The position numbers and the translations under genes were made by a program. A DNA stretch of 64,000 nucleotides from Mycobacterium helveticum (GTDB taxonomy: Bacteria > Actinomycetota > Actinomycetes > Mycobacteriales > Mycobacteriaceae), in NCBI RefSeq assembly GCF_007714205.1, contig NZ_VMQU01000003.1:39906-103905 (forward strand), given 5' to 3'. This document shows, one piece after another, positions 22,924 to 32,162 of the stretch; position 1 is the first letter of the stretch, and the number at the start of each line of letters is the position of its first letter. A model generated the notes under the pieces. The model made no database searches, was not told the origin of the DNA, and saw only the letters and a list, made by a program, of their open reading frames with translations.

Positions 22924-24794
22924 CAGCCGCCGCTCCCGGGCTTGCGGATGGCCAGGACGAACGGGCCGACGCTGTCGACGGCGAAGCGGGGGCCGGCGAA
23001 CAGGGCCGCCCGCAAATCGACGACGTAGCGCCGCACGTTGGGCTGGTTGGGGTAGACGTCCTCGGCCAGCCGCAGGGTGTAGTTCCCGTTCGCGCCGCGA
23101 CGCATCAGGAACACCGTCGGCGGCGGCCAGGGGCAGGTGTCCAGCGCGTGGACGAACTCGTCGGCGCTCTTGAGCGTCGACCACTTCTTGATCTGCGCCG
23201 CCCGCAGGTCGAACTGCGCCAGCGGGTTGGCGTAGTGCGAGGTCAGCCCCTGGAACCCCCAGTACGGGTAGTAGGACAGGAAGCTGTAGTCGGCGGTCAT
23301 CACCACGGTCTGCTCACGTGCCCGGCCGGTCACCTGCCGGATGGTGGCATCGACTTTCGCGTAGAACTTCTCCGAACTCGCCGGCCGCCGGTCGCCGCGC
23401 TGCCCGTGGCCGTCGGTGTCGGTGTAGGCGATGGTGAGGTCGGGGCGCAGCACCTCGGGGATGTCCTGGCTGAACGCGATCGCCGCGGCCAGGCCGACGG
23501 CGCCGGCCACCGGCAGGGCGGCGCGGCTCCTGTCGGCCAGCGCACGGGTGGCCTCCAGGAAGCCGAACGCCCCGGCCGCGACCAGCAGCACGGTCAGCGT
23601 GGGCTGCAGCCGGAACGACAACAGCGTGGTGCGCGCGAGCGTGGTCAGCATCGACAGCAGCGACCACAGGTAGACGGCCAGCACGCCGATGCCCAGCGCG
23701 CCGGCCCGCACCGACGACCGGGCACACACCACCAGCCACAGCGTGCCCAGCATGCACACCGCTCCCAGCAGGGAGAACTGCAGCATCGGGAAGGTCAGCT
23801 CCGCGCCGTCGGCGGGCAGGTAGTGCTGGGCGCTGCCGGTGTTGCTGACCGGACTGTGCGCGGCGCGCAGCAGGAACGGCAGCCAGGTGGTGCTCGCGAT
23901 GGCCGCCGCGATCACGGCGATGACGGCCAGCCGCCGCAGCGGGTCGAGCGCCGCCTCGGCGCCGCCGTGCCGCCAGCGCGCCCCGGCCGGCAGCAACGCC
24001 ATGAGCACCACCGTGAAGGCGGTGAACGCGAACAGCAGTGTGTACCAGGTCGCCGTCCACCCCAGGAACAGCCCGGCGCCGATGACCGCCGCCCAGCCGC
24101 CGCCGCGCGCGCCGGCGCGCAGGCCCGACCAGGTCAGCACCAGCACCGGCGGCAGCAGCACCGTGATCATCGCGGCGTAGGGCTCCGGCGAGCCGTAGGC
24201 CAGCGTCGCCGCCGCGGTGGCCGCGGTGACCACCAGCGCGTACTCGAAGCGGACCAGCTGCCACCACAGCACCAGCGCCACCGCGACCGCGACGGCGATC
24301 GAGGTGATGGCCCACGGCTTGAACACCTCCCAGGCCGGTGTGCCGGTGAGCGCCGCGACGCGGCCGCCGATCCAGAACCAGCCCGGCGGGTAGAACGGCG
24401 GCAGGCCGAGGTAGGTCATGTCGTGCAGGGCGGGGCTGGCGGCGAGCCGGGTCAGGTATTCGGTGCGGAACTGCTGGTCCACAGAGACCCCGAACAGGTA
24501 CAGCGTCGTGGCGCCCAGCGGCATGCCCAGGGTGACGACGGCGAACGCGGAGACGAACGCCAGCCCGCCCAGCCGGGCGAGCAGACGACGGCCCCGGCGC
24601 CACGCCCAGGTGGCGGCGACGAGCCCGGCCAGGCAGCCGACCTGTCCGACGGTGGTCAGCGCGTGCAGCTGGTTGGAGGACGGGTAGGCCGGCCACTGGA
24701 CACCGGCGATCGCGACCAGCGACACGACGGCGACGGCGACGGCGACCAGCACGGCCGCGGCGATCTGGCCGAGGCCGTGCAGCGCGTTGCGCAT
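22923..24794 (-). CDS. aftA: AftA, first arabinofuranosyltransferase on galactan
   Basis: Adds the priming arabinofuranose residues to the galactan chain, after which EmbA/B extend. About 623 residues of a GT-C membrane protein (Mtb 643). Multiple hydrophobic helices fill residues 1-430; [16 protein letters not shown] near residue 95 contains the Asp-Gln catalytic loop and [10 protein letters not shown] follows. The soluble C-terminal domain ends [18 protein letters not shown] at 24794 lies two bases after the dprE2 stop and gives an N-terminus aligning with the Mtb hydrophobic start; an in-frame ATG at 24878 would overlap dprE2 by about 80 bases and is less likely. Confidence 0.95.
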   Translation of the reverse strand: MRNALHGLGQIAAAVLVAVAVAVVSLVAIAGVQWPAYPSSNQLHALTTVGQVGCLAGLVAATWAWRRGRRLLARLGGLAFVSAFAVVTLGMPLGATTLYLFGVSVDQQFRTEYLTRLAASPALHDMTYLGLPPFYPPGWFWIGGRVAALTGTPAWEVFKPWAITSIAVAVAVALVLWWQLVRFEYALVVTAATAAATLAYGSPEPYAAMITVLLPPVLVLTWSGLRAGARGGGWAAVIGAGLFLGWTATWYTLLFAFTAFTVVLMALLPAGARWRHGGAEAALDPLRRLAVIAVIAAAIASTTWLPFLLRAAHSPVSNTGSAQHYLPADGAELTFPMLQFSLLGAVCMLGTLWLVVCARSSVRAGALGIGVLAVYLWSLLSMLTTLARTTLLSFRLQPTLTVLLVAAGAFGFLEATRALADRSRAALPVAGAVGLAAAIAFSQDIPEVLRPDLTIAYTDTDGHGQRGDRRPASSEKFYAKVDATIRQVTGRAREQTVVMTADYSFLSYYPYWGFQGLTSHYANPLAQFDLRAAQIKKWSTLKSADEFVHALDTCPWPPPTVFLMRRGANGNYTLRLAEDVYPNQPNVRRYVVDLRAALFAGPRFAVDSVGPFVLAIRKPGSGG

Positions 24795-24796
24795 GG

Positions 24797-25561
24797 TCAG
24801 ATCGGCAGCCTGCGGAAGACGCTCCGCGGGATGTGTCGCAACACCATCATCACGTAGCGGAATGCTGCCGGCGCCCAAACCAATTCCTTACCTTTTGCCG
24901 CCGCCGTCACCGCGAGGTTCGCGACGTACTCCTTGTCGACGGTGAGCGGGGCTTCCTTGACGTGCGCGCTCATCCGGGTGCGTACCTGCCCCGGCCGGAT
25001 CACCAGGACGTGAACCCCGTACTCCCGCAGAGCTTCTGCCAAGCCGAGATAGAAGCCGTCCAGGCCTGCCTTGGAGGAGCCGTAGACGAAGTTGGACCGC
25101 CGCACCCGCTCGCCGGCGACCGTGCTCATCGCGATGATCTGGCCGAAGCCCTGCGCGCGCATCTTTTCGCCCAGCAGCACGCCCACCGAAACCGCTGCAG
25201 TGTAGTTGATCTCGGCCGCCAGCACGGCCTTGCGCTGGTCCTGCCACAGTTCCTCGGCGTCCCCGAGCACGCCGAAGGCCACGATCGCCACGTCGATGTC
25301 GCCTCGGGCGAACGCCGCATCGATCGTCTTCGGATGGCTCTCGGGGTCGGTGGCCTCGAAGTCGATCAGCTCCACCGACCGCGCGCCCGCCGCCTTCATC
25401 TGGGCCACCGCGTCGTCGCGGCCCGGGTCGTTCGGCATGGCGGCCAGCACGATTCGCGCGTGCGCGTTGCGCAGGTAGCGCTCGCAGATGGCCAGCCCGA
25501 TCTCCGACGTGCCGCCCAGAAGCAGGATGGCCTGGGGGTTTCCCACGGCGTCAAGCACCAT
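24797..25561 (-). CDS. dprE2: DprE2 decaprenylphosphoryl-2-keto-ribose reductase
   Basis: Second half of the DPR to DPA epimerisation: NADH-dependent reduction of the 2-keto intermediate made by DprE1. 254 residues, short-chain dehydrogenase fold with the NAD motif GGTSEIG at residues 16-22, the catalytic YGSSK (Tyr/Lys) near residue 160 and [10 protein letters not shown] after it. Start ATG directly abuts the dprE1 stop (TAAATG). Matches Mtb Rv3791 in length and motifs. Confidence 0.97.
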   Translation of the reverse strand: MVLDAVGNPQAILLLGGTSEIGLAICERYLRNAHARIVLAAMPNDPGRDDAVAQMKAAGARSVELIDFEATDPESHPKTIDAAFARGDIDVAIVAFGVLGDAEELWQDQRKAVLAAEINYTAAVSVGVLLGEKMRAQGFGQIIAMSTVAGERVRRSNFVYGSSKAGLDGFYLGLAEALREYGVHVLVIRPGQVRTRMSAHVKEAPLTVDKEYVANLAVTAAAKGKELVWAPAAFRYVMMVLRHIPRSVFRRLPI

Positions 25562-26944
25562 TTACAGCAGCTCCAAACGTCGGGCCATGTCCGAGACGAA
25601 CACTCCGGTCGGATCGACCTTGCGGCGCAACGCAATCCATTCGTCGATGCGGGGGTACATGGCGTGGAAGGTCTCGGCGGTGGTGCGCGAGTCCTTGGCG
25701 GTGTAGACCCGACCGCCGAATTCCAGCACCCGGGCGTCGAGCTCGTTGAGGAATTCGTTGACGCCGGGCTTGTTCGGGAAGTCCATCGCGACGTTCCAAC
25801 CGGCCATCGGGAAGCTCAGCGGCGCATTGTTGCCCGGACCGAAGAGCTTGAACACGTTGAGGAATGAGTAGTGGCCCCGGGTTTGAATCCAGCGGATGAT
25901 GCCCTTGAACTCCTCCATCGCATTTGGTGGCACCAAGAACTGGTGTTGCGCAAAACCTCTTGGGCCATAGGCATATTGCCACCCAGTCGTCAAATCAAGC
26001 ATGTGGTAGAACTGCGTCAGGTTGACGATCTTGTCCTGGTAGTTCCCGCTCATCCGGTAGAACGCCTCACCGACCATGCTGCCCGTCAGCTTGGTCACCA
26101 CGCCGACCGGGAAGATGTTGGGCACCGCGGGCAACTGGGGGGCGGTGAACTGCAGCGGATTCTTGGCGAGCTTGGGTGGCAGCTGCTCCGCCTTGGCCAG
26201 GCTGCCGCGGCTGATCGCCGCACGGCCCAGCTTGGGTGGCGCACTGATCGAGTCGAACCACGCGCTGGAGTAGGTGTAGTTGGCTTCGCTGCCGTCGAGG
26301 TGGGCGGCCACCGTCTCGTCGAGGTCCTTGGTGGCGATTCCGTCGGCGATGAAGTATGCCGTCTCCGTCGGCGTCATGGCGATGGTGGCGCGCAGCACGA
26401 TCCCGGTCAGCCCGTTGCCCCCGACCGTGGCCCAGAACAACTCGGACTCCTCGCCGGCCGGAGTCAGGTGGTGCACGGCGCCGTCGGCCGTCAACATGTC
26501 CATGGACCGCACGTGGTTGCCGAAGCTGCCCGCGCTGTGGTGGTTCTTGCCGTGGATGTCGCAGGCGATGGCCCCGCCGACGGTGACCTGGCGCGTTCCC
26601 GGAAGCACCGGGACCCACAGCCCGAACGGCAGCGCCGCCTTCATCAACTGGTCCAGGCTGACCCCGGCGTCGACGTCGACGAGCCGGGAGTCGGCGCTGA
26701 TCGAATGGATGGTGTTGAGCCCCGTCATGTCGATCACCAGGCCGCCGCCGTTCTGGGCGTTGTCGCCGTAGGACCGGCCCAGGCCGCGTGCGATGACGCC
26801 GCGTCCGCCCGCGTCGGCGACCTGGGCCACCGCCTTGGCGATCACCTCGGGATCGCGGGTCGACAGCACCCGGGCCACCGAGGGCGCGGTGCGGCCGAAG
26901 CCCGTCAGCCGGGTGGGGGTGGTGGGAACGTCACTGCTCGACAT
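25562..26944 (-). CDS. dprE1: DprE1 decaprenylphosphoryl-beta-D-ribose 2'-oxidase
   Basis: FAD enzyme that oxidises decaprenylphosphoryl ribose at C2, first step to the only arabinose donor of the cell wall. 460 residues (Mtb 461). VAO-type FAD domain with [16 protein letters not shown] and the [14 protein letters not shown] stretch; substrate domain ends ARRLELL. The residue equal to Mtb Cys387, which benzothiazinones bind covalently, is Ala here (context GWNVAMDFP, Ala codon 25787-25789). ATG 26944 starts MSSSDVP and aligns with the Mtb N-terminus; the open frame beyond it overlaps the gtrA-like gene and is shadow. Confidence 0.97.
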   Translation of the reverse strand: MSSSDVPTTPTRLTGFGRTAPSVARVLSTRDPEVIAKAVAQVADAGGRGVIARGLGRSYGDNAQNGGGLVIDMTGLNTIHSISADSRLVDVDAGVSLDQLMKAALPFGLWVPVLPGTRQVTVGGAIACDIHGKNHHSAGSFGNHVRSMDMLTADGAVHHLTPAGEESELFWATVGGNGLTGIVLRATIAMTPTETAYFIADGIATKDLDETVAAHLDGSEANYTYSSAWFDSISAPPKLGRAAISRGSLAKAEQLPPKLAKNPLQFTAPQLPAVPNIFPVGVVTKLTGSMVGEAFYRMSGNYQDKIVNLTQFYHMLDLTTGWQYAYGPRGFAQHQFLVPPNAMEEFKGIIRWIQTRGHYSFLNVFKLFGPGNNAPLSFPMAGWNVAMDFPNKPGVNEFLNELDARVLEFGGRVYTAKDSRTTAETFHAMYPRIDEWIALRRKVDPTGVFVSDMARRLELL

Positions 26945-26976
26945 CGTCAAAGAGGGTACCGCCTGTACGTCCGGGC

Positions 26977-27405
26977 TCAGCGGATGCGGAAGATGACGGC
27001 CCGCTGCACGACGAAGTTGATGACGGTGGCGGTGCCCTGCGCGACCACGAACGCGGCCGGTATCGCCCACGCCCGGTAGTGCCACAGCGCGAGGCACAGG
27101 TGGTTGAGCCCCACCTGCACGGAGAAGGTGACCGCGTAGAGAACCATGACCGCGATGAACCGGGCGGTGCTCGGTGCCGCCTGAAACGTCCACCGGCGGT
27201 TGATCAGGTAGGCGGTGATGGTGCCCACGACGAAGCTGGTCGCCTTGGACAGGTCGACCTGTAGGTGCACCGCTTGGTAGAGCACCAGGTACAGGCCGAA
27301 GTCCACGATCCCGGCCAGGCTGCCGGCGATGACGAAACGCCCCACCTGCGTCATCAGGTTCAGGTGCGGGCGCGGCGGCGCCGCGCCGGACTCGGCGGGG
27401 ATCAT
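26977..27405 (-). CDS. GtrA-family small membrane protein (Rv3789-like)
   Basis: 142 residues with four transmembrane helices (starts [73 protein letters not shown]), the GtrA/DPMS architecture. Mtb Rv3789 has been proposed either to flip decaprenyl-phospho-arabinose or to act as an anchor that recruits arabinosyltransferases. It sits 32 bases upstream of dprE1 in the same direction, which fits the pathway. Start ATG 27405 lacks a clear Shine-Dalgarno site; ATG 27354 would remove 17 polar residues and give a length closer to Mtb (121). Confidence 0.88.
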   Translation of the reverse strand: MIPAESGAAPPRPHLNLMTQVGRFVIAGSLAGIVDFGLYLVLYQAVHLQVDLSKATSFVVGTITAYLINRRWTFQAAPSTARFIAVMVLYAVTFSVQVGLNHLCLALWHYRAWAIPAAFVVAQGTATVINFVVQRAVIFRIR

Positions 27406-27446
27406 CGGGAGGAGTCTAACGGGGCGGCTCGGCGACCCGGGGTGCG

Positions 27447-27929
27447 TCAGCCGGGCAGCTTCACGTCGAGCACTTCGACCCGGTTCTGGCCCTGCGGCGT
27501 CGCATAGGTCACGGTGTCGCCGGCCTGGCGCCCGACCAGGGCCCGCCCCAGCGGGCTGTGCGCGGTCAGGGTCTCGGCCTCGCGGCCCGCGGGTGTCTCC
27601 TCGACGATGGAGATCACCTGCATGGTGACGACTTCGCCGTCGCCGAAACGCAGCGTCACCTCGGTGCCTGCGGGCAGCGTGGGGGCGCCGTCTTCGGCGG
27701 GCAGCGGACCCCCGCGCAGCCGCCGGTCCAATTCGGTGATCCGGTCGGTGAGGCTGACCAGTTCCTCGGCGCGCTGAATGGCCTCCGCCGCGTCGCCGTG
27801 GTCGCCGACCATGCCGCGGTCGTTTCTGACCTCCAGTTGCAGGCGCTCGCGGCGCTGCCGCAGCCGGTCCAACTCCGCGGCGAGGTTCTCGCGCGCCGCA
27901 TCCGCCGCTGACGGGGCATTCTCGCTCAC
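27447..27929 (-). CDS. GreA/GreB-fold RNA polymerase-binding protein (Rv3788-like)
   Basis: 160 residues: an N-terminal coiled coil ([17 protein letters not shown]) and the GreA/B C-terminal FKBP-like domain ([14 protein letters not shown], then [20 protein letters not shown]). The coiled-coil tip carries ...[17 protein letters not shown]; it is shorter than in GreA and its acidic tip differs, so it probably does not stimulate transcript cleavage. The Mtb homologue Rv3788 is a Gre-like factor that inhibits transcription. GTG at 27929 is chosen because GGAAGGA precedes it by 8-9 bases. It is the first gene of the run toward dprE1. Confidence 0.88.
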   Translation of the reverse strand: MSENAPSAADAARENLAAELDRLRQRRERLQLEVRNDRGMVGDHGDAAEAIQRAEELVSLTDRITELDRRLRGGPLPAEDGAPTLPAGTEVTLRFGDGEVVTMQVISIVEETPAGREAETLTAHSPLGRALVGRQAGDTVTYATPQGQNRVEVLDVKLPG

Positions 27930-28273
27930 GTTCGCCGTCCTTCCGCCCCGCCTGGTTTTCCGTCGGTTATACACACCGATCTCGGTCCGGTCGACCGGAC
28001 TACCCGTTCGGCGCCGCTGCGCCGGCCGGGCCGGCGCTGATCCCGCTGCTGTACGGGGCGCCGTATCGGGATCCCTACGGCAGGACGAGCAGCATCTGCG
28101 TCCCGCAGCGCGCGAACATGGCGTCCGCGCTCAACATCGCCGGCATCGCCGGCATCGCCGCCAAGGCGGAGGCCGAGCTGAAGGGGAAGATCGACAGCGC
28201 CGCCCATTCCGTTATGCGGCAACGCTTACGGGGACCTGGCGTGGCTGCGGGCACCGGATGCGGGCAGCCGGAC
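27930..28273. other. Intergenic stretch with an unrecognised gene remnant
   Basis: No intact gene is seen. On the plus strand a fragmentary frame reads PLLYGAPYRDPYGRTSS and then MASALNIAGIAGIAAKAE; after a frame change, YGDLAWLRAPDAGSRT runs to a TAG at 28275-28277 that overlaps the vapC stop. The fragment has coding-like composition but needs at least one frameshift. It lies where Mtb carries Rv3784-Rv3787c. Confidence 0.35.
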
Positions 28274-28696
28274 CTAGTCGACGGCTCCTGGTGGCGCCAC
28301 CCATTCCGTGGGCTGACCGGTGATCGTCGCTATCCGATCGAAGTCATGGTCGTAGTGCAGCACCACGAGCCGCGCACGTTCGGCGGCGGCGGCGACGAGC
28401 AGATCCCCGAGTTTCACCGTGCGGTGCAGACCTGCCACGGCGAGCGCCCCTTGCACCTCTAACGCACGGTCCAGCACGTCCTGATCGATCGTCGCCCGGG
28501 GCCAGGGTGACCGAGCGTGCCGGGTGCGTTTCCAATCCCGCCCGTTGCGCGCGCTGATCCCGGCTTCGAGGTCGGTGATGGTGCAACGGGCCACCAGCCC
28601 GGCCTCGATCAGCGGGATCAGCCGCTGCGCCACGGCCGGCTTGGTCACACGAGCGACGGCGGAGGTGTCGCCGAGAAAATGGGCTTTCAAGCCCAC
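28274..28696 (-). CDS. VapC-type PIN-domain ribonuclease toxin
   Basis: 140 residues with the PIN nuclease fold. The acidic metal-binding residues are seen as GDTSAVAR (first Asp near residue 10), TDLEAGIS (Glu), KLGDLLVAAAAE (Asp) and HYDHDFDRIA (Asp), the usual four-acid set, so it looks catalytically intact. VapC toxins cleave specific tRNA or rRNA. The start is GTG at 28696, 10 bases inside the vapB 3' end, giving the usual coupled vapBC arrangement. The module interrupts the otherwise wall-related gene run. Which of the many Mtb VapC paralogues is closest cannot be decided here. Confidence 0.88.
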   Translation of the reverse strand: MGLKAHFLGDTSAVARVTKPAVAQRLIPLIEAGLVARCTITDLEAGISARNGRDWKRTRHARSPWPRATIDQDVLDRALEVQGALAVAGLHRTVKLGDLLVAAAAERARLVVLHYDHDFDRIATITGQPTEWVAPPGAVD

Positions 28697-28896
28697 GCGG
28701 ACCCGCGCTGCTCGTCGGCGGCCAGTTCCGCACTGCCCGCTATCACCTCAGGGTGCAGCAGGGCTTGACGCCGCTGAGCGAGCGCCAACACCTCCGCCAG
28801 AGCCTCGTTCACCGTCGCCTTGGCCGTCGACGTGCCGAGCAGTCGCCGCGCCTGCTCAAGCTTGTCGTCGTCCACATCGATCAGCCGCTTCGTCAT
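28687..28896 (-). CDS. VapB-type antitoxin
   Basis: 69 residues, MTKRLIDVDDDKLEQARRLLG then KATVNEALAEVLALA: an N-terminal ribbon-helix-helix of the VapB type 2 family followed by a C-terminal toxin-binding tail. It partners the overlapping vapC gene. The -10 hexamer TATACT lies only 6 bases before the ATG, so the transcript is probably leaderless. Confidence 0.88.
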   Translation of the reverse strand: MTKRLIDVDDDKLEQARRLLGTSTAKATVNEALAEVLALAQRRQALLHPEVIAGSAELAADEQRGSAWA

Positions 28897-28902
28897 CCGC
28901 CG

Positions 28903-28908
28903 AGTATA
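28903..28908 (-). promoter_or_regulatory. Putative -10 element of vapBC (leaderless)
   Basis: TATACT on the minus strand, matching the mycobacterial TANNNT consensus, followed by CGGCGG and the vapB ATG. Spacing puts the transcription start at or next to the ATG. Two GGATAT direct repeats, 22 bases apart, lie just upstream and might be part of an operator. Confidence 0.5.
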
Positions 28909-28993
28909 TCCAAAAGGACAGAAGTGAATATCCTCGGCGAGCTCTGCCGCCGGCTTGCAACAAGGGGGACCGGACGTCCGGCGCGGCCCGGGC

Positions 28994-29824
28994 TCAGACC
29001 CAGTAGGGCACGCGGGCGCGGTATTGCCGCATCGCGAAGGCCGCCAGCAGCCAGCCGACCACGGTCAGCGCCAGCACCACCGCCCAGTGCCGCAGCTCCT
29101 GATGGGCGCCCAGCAGCGGGGCGCGGACGATGTCGAGATAGTGCAGCAGCGGGTTGAGTTCGACGATGCTCGCCCAGCGCCCGGCGCCCTGCTGGCGCAG
29201 GGTGTCGTCGTTCCAGATGATCGGGGTCATGAAGAACAACAGCTGCACGACCGAGAACAGCAGCGGGCCGATGTCGCGGTAACGGGTCGCCAGGATGCCG
29301 AAGCACAGTGCCACCCAGACGCAATTGAGCACGACGAGCACGAGCGCCGGGAGCACCGACAGGTCGGCCCACGACCACGGCTTGGGGTAGATGATCGCCA
29401 CGACGACATAGATGACGATGTTGTGCGCGAACAAGATCATCTGCCGCCACACCAGCCGGTAGACGTGCACGGACAGCGGCGTCGGCAACTGCTTGATCAG
29501 TCCCTCGTTGGCGACGAACACGTCGGCGCCCTCCAGGATGGCGGCGTTGATCAGGTTCCAGATGATCAGGCCCAGCGTCACGTAGGGCAGGTGCACCGAC
29601 AGCTCGAGGTGGAACAGCTTGGAGTACAGGCCGCCCATCGCCACGGCGGTGGTTCCGGTCGCGATGGTGATCCAGAACGGGCCCAGCACCGAGCGGCGGT
29701 AGCGCTGCTTGATGTCCTGCCAGCCCAGGTGCAGCCACAGCTCGTGACGCCGGAAACCGTCGGCCAGGTCGCGGCGTGCGCGGGCCAGCGTGCGTGACTG
29801 TGTCGCCGCATCCAGCAACGTCAT
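28994..29824 (-). CDS. wzm: Wzm, ABC-2 permease of the galactan exporter
   Basis: 276-residue ABC-2 type permease with six hydrophobic segments and the N-terminal amphipathic stretch ending RRSVLGPFW, typical of polysaccharide exporters. With Wzt it flips lipid-linked galactan (decaprenyl-PP-linker-galactan) to the periplasm for arabinosylation and ligation. Homologue of Mtb Rv3783. It is the last gene of wzt-glfT1-wzm, 49 bases after glfT1. Confidence 0.93.
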   Translation of the reverse strand: MTLLDAATQSRTLARARRDLADGFRRHELWLHLGWQDIKQRYRRSVLGPFWITIATGTTAVAMGGLYSKLFHLELSVHLPYVTLGLIIWNLINAAILEGADVFVANEGLIKQLPTPLSVHVYRLVWRQMILFAHNIVIYVVVAIIYPKPWSWADLSVLPALVLVVLNCVWVALCFGILATRYRDIGPLLFSVVQLLFFMTPIIWNDDTLRQQGAGRWASIVELNPLLHYLDIVRAPLLGAHQELRHWAVVLALTVVGWLLAAFAMRQYRARVPYWV

Positions 29825-29873
29825 CGGCGCCGCTCCTCCTCATCGCTTCGCTCTGCATCGTCGTCGGCGCGTG

Positions 29874-30800
29874 TCATGCCGGGCCTCCAGGCGTGCCGAA
29901 CTGCTCGCGGCGCCCCATGCGGCGCAGCCGAATCCATTCCCGGAACCCTGCGGGGTCGCGGCGGGTCACCAGGAAGAACCAGCCGAAGCGGACCCACTCC
30001 TGCACCAGCAGCTTGCGCAACCCAGGCTGCGAGAGCAGGTAGCCGCGGTTGCGGTAGGTGAAGAAGCGCTTGCCGGGGTCGTCCGGGTACTGGGTGTGCA
30101 TCCGGCCGCCCAGGATCGGCCGGAACTCGGAGGTTCCGCAGGGGTGCAGGTAGACGGCGTCCAGGCAGGTGCCGAACGGCAGCCCGGAGCGCACCAGCCG
30201 CCGGTGCAGCTCGACCTCGTCGCCGCGGATGAACAGCCTCAGGTCGGGCACCCCGACCGACTCCAGCGTGGCCGCCCGGAACAGCGCCCCGTTGAACAGC
30301 GACGCGATGCCGCGCAGCAGGTCGTCGCCCGCCTCGGTGCGCAATTCGCTGGTCAGCCTGCGCCACACCAGGCCGCGCCGCAGCGGAAAGGCCAGGCGCC
30401 GCGGGTCGTCGGAGTTGCACACCATGGGCGACACCTCGGCCAGCCCGTGCCTGTGCGCGCAGGCCAGCAGCGTGGCCAGCACCCGGCTGTCCCGGGGGCG
30501 CCCGTCGTCGTCGGCCAGCCACACCCAGTCGGCGCCCAGCGCCAGCGCGTGCAGCATGCCCAGCGCGAAACCGCCCGCTCCGCCGAGGTTGCGGTGCGAC
30601 GCCAGGTAGGTGCTCGCAAGCGGTTGCCCCTGCACCAGATCGCGCACCCGGCCGTCCGCGGCACCGTCGTTGTCCACCACGACCAGGTGATCGGGCAGCC
30701 GGGTCTGGCTGCTCAGCGCGTCGAGCGACGTGGCGAGCTGATCGGGACGCCGGTGGGTGACGACGACGGCGATGACGGATTCGGTGACGGATTCGCTCAT
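29874..30800 (-). CDS. glfT1: GlfT1 galactofuranosyltransferase
   Basis: 308-residue GT-A fold (GT2) transferase that adds the first two galactofuranose residues to the rhamnosyl linker. Visible: VIAVVVTHRRPDQL, nucleotide-binding VVVDNDGAADG, the metal-binding WLADDDGRPRD and FIRGDEVELHRR near residue 200. ATG at 30800 overlaps the wzt stop as ATGA. The longer open frame to 30935 is wzt in another frame. Homologue of Mtb Rv3782; GlfT2, the chain polymerase, is outside the window. Confidence 0.95.
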   Translation of the reverse strand: MSESVTESVIAVVVTHRRPDQLATSLDALSSQTRLPDHLVVVDNDGAADGRVRDLVQGQPLASTYLASHRNLGGAGGFALGMLHALALGADWVWLADDDGRPRDSRVLATLLACAHRHGLAEVSPMVCNSDDPRRLAFPLRRGLVWRRLTSELRTEAGDDLLRGIASLFNGALFRAATLESVGVPDLRLFIRGDEVELHRRLVRSGLPFGTCLDAVYLHPCGTSEFRPILGGRMHTQYPDDPGKRFFTYRNRGYLLSQPGLRKLLVQEWVRFGWFFLVTRRDPAGFREWIRLRRMGRREQFGTPGGPA

Positions 30801-31606
30801 CCCACGGACCGGGTCTCGGCCAGCACCTCGCGCACGTGCCGGGCCGCGTCCTCGCCCTCGTAGGCGCGCACCACGTCTTCGATGCCGCCGGACTGCCGGA
30901 TGACGCCGTGCTCGATCCACATCGCGGTCTTGCACAGCCGGGCGAGGAATTCGTTGGAGTGGCTGGCGAACACCAGGATCCCGGACCGCTCCACCAGGCT
31001 CTGCAACCGGGACTGCGCCTTCTTCAGGAAGTCGGCGTCCACCGCGCCGATGCCCTCGTCGAGCAGCAGGATCTCGGGGTCGATGCTGGTGACCACGCCC
31101 ATCGCCAGCCGCACCCGCATTCCGGTGGAGTAGGTGCGCATCGGCATCGACAGGTAGTCGCCCAGCTCGGTGAACTCGGCGATCTCGTCGACCTTGGCCA
31201 GCATCTGCCTGCGGGTCTGGCCGAGAAACAGGCCGCGGATGATGATGTTCTCGTAGCCGGAGATCTCCGGGTCCATGCCGACGCCGAGGTCGAAGACCGG
31301 CGCCACCCGGCCGGTGACCTTCGCCCAGCCGCGGGTGGGTTCGTAGATGCCCGACAGCAGCCGCAGCAGCGTCGACTTGCCGGCCCCGTTGTGGCCGACC
31401 AGGCCGACCCGGTCGCCCAGTTCGAGCGACATGGTGATGTCGCGCAGCGCTTCGATGACGACGACGTTGGAGTTGTTGCGTCCGATCGTGCCGCCCGCCT
31501 TACCGAGGAAGGCCTTCTTCAGGGAGCGCGACTTGGCGTCGAAGATGGGAAACTCCACCCACGCGTTGTGCGTCTCGATGTGAGGACCGGAACCGGGCAC
31601 CGTCAC
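30797..31606 (-). CDS. wzt: Wzt, ATPase of the galactan ABC exporter
   Basis: 269-residue ABC ATPase: Walker A GHNGAGKST at about residues 71-79, signature YSTGMRVRLA, Walker B ILLLDEGIGAVD and the H-loop FASHSN. The N-terminal stretch WVEFPIFDAKSRSLKK is typical of polysaccharide exporters; no C-terminal carbohydrate-binding domain is present. Start is GTG 31606. It overlaps glfT1 by four bases. Homologue of Mtb Rv3781. Confidence 0.94.
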   Translation of the reverse strand: MTVPGSGPHIETHNAWVEFPIFDAKSRSLKKAFLGKAGGTIGRNNSNVVVIEALRDITMSLELGDRVGLVGHNGAGKSTLLRLLSGIYEPTRGWAKVTGRVAPVFDLGVGMDPEISGYENIIIRGLFLGQTRRQMLAKVDEIAEFTELGDYLSMPMRTYSTGMRVRLAMGVVTSIDPEILLLDEGIGAVDADFLKKAQSRLQSLVERSGILVFASHSNEFLARLCKTAMWIEHGVIRQSGGIEDVVRAYEGEDAARHVREVLAETRSVG

Positions 31607-31620
31607 CTGTTTGCGACCTC

Positions 31621-32151
31621 TTACAGGTATTGGCCGTGCCCGGCGTGGCCGGCCTTGCCCATGCCCGGGGGCAGCGCGCCCTGGCGCATCTGCTCCAGCT
31701 GTGCGCGGGCGGCCATCTGCTGGGCGAATAGCGCGGTCTGGATGCCGTGGAAGAGCCCCTCCAGCCAGCCGACCAGCTGCGCCTGGGCGATGCGCAGTTC
31801 GGCGTCCGACGGGGTGGTGTCCTCGCTGAACGGCAGCGTGAGGCGGTCGAGTTCCTCGCGCAGTTCCGGGGCCAGGCCGTCCTCGAGTTCGCGGATGCTG
31901 GTGGCGTGGATCTCGCGCAGCCGGTTGCGGCTCGCGTCGTCCAGGGGTGCCACGCGCACCTCCTCGAGCAGTTGCTTGATCATCGTGCCGATGCGCATCA
32001 CCTTGGCGGGTTGCTCGACCAGGTCGGTCAACGAGCGTTCGTCGGAGTCGTCATCGACCGCCATGATCCGCGGGTCGACGCCGCCGATGACCTCGATGCC
32101 GTCATCCTCGTTGCCCGTACTCACTGGGTCACCATCTTTCTGGGCCACCAT
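31621..32151 (-). CDS. bpa: Bpa/PafE, ATP-independent proteasome activator
   Basis: Ring-forming activator that opens the mycobacterial 20S proteasome and feeds it unfolded proteins such as HspR. 176 residues (Mtb 174); nearly all-helical, with EVIGGVDPRIMAVDDDSDE and RIGTMIKQLLEEVR, then the C-terminal GQYL motif that docks in the alpha-ring pockets. ATG 32151 gives a length matching Mtb Rv3780; AGAAGG is directly before it, and a GTG at 32124 is an alternative start. Confidence 0.93.
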   Translation of the reverse strand: MVAQKDGDPVSTGNEDDGIEVIGGVDPRIMAVDDDSDERSLTDLVEQPAKVMRIGTMIKQLLEEVRVAPLDDASRNRLREIHATSIRELEDGLAPELREELDRLTLPFSEDTTPSDAELRIAQAQLVGWLEGLFHGIQTALFAQQMAARAQLEQMRQGALPPGMGKAGHAGHGQYL

Positions 32152-32162
32152 CCTTCTCGGAG

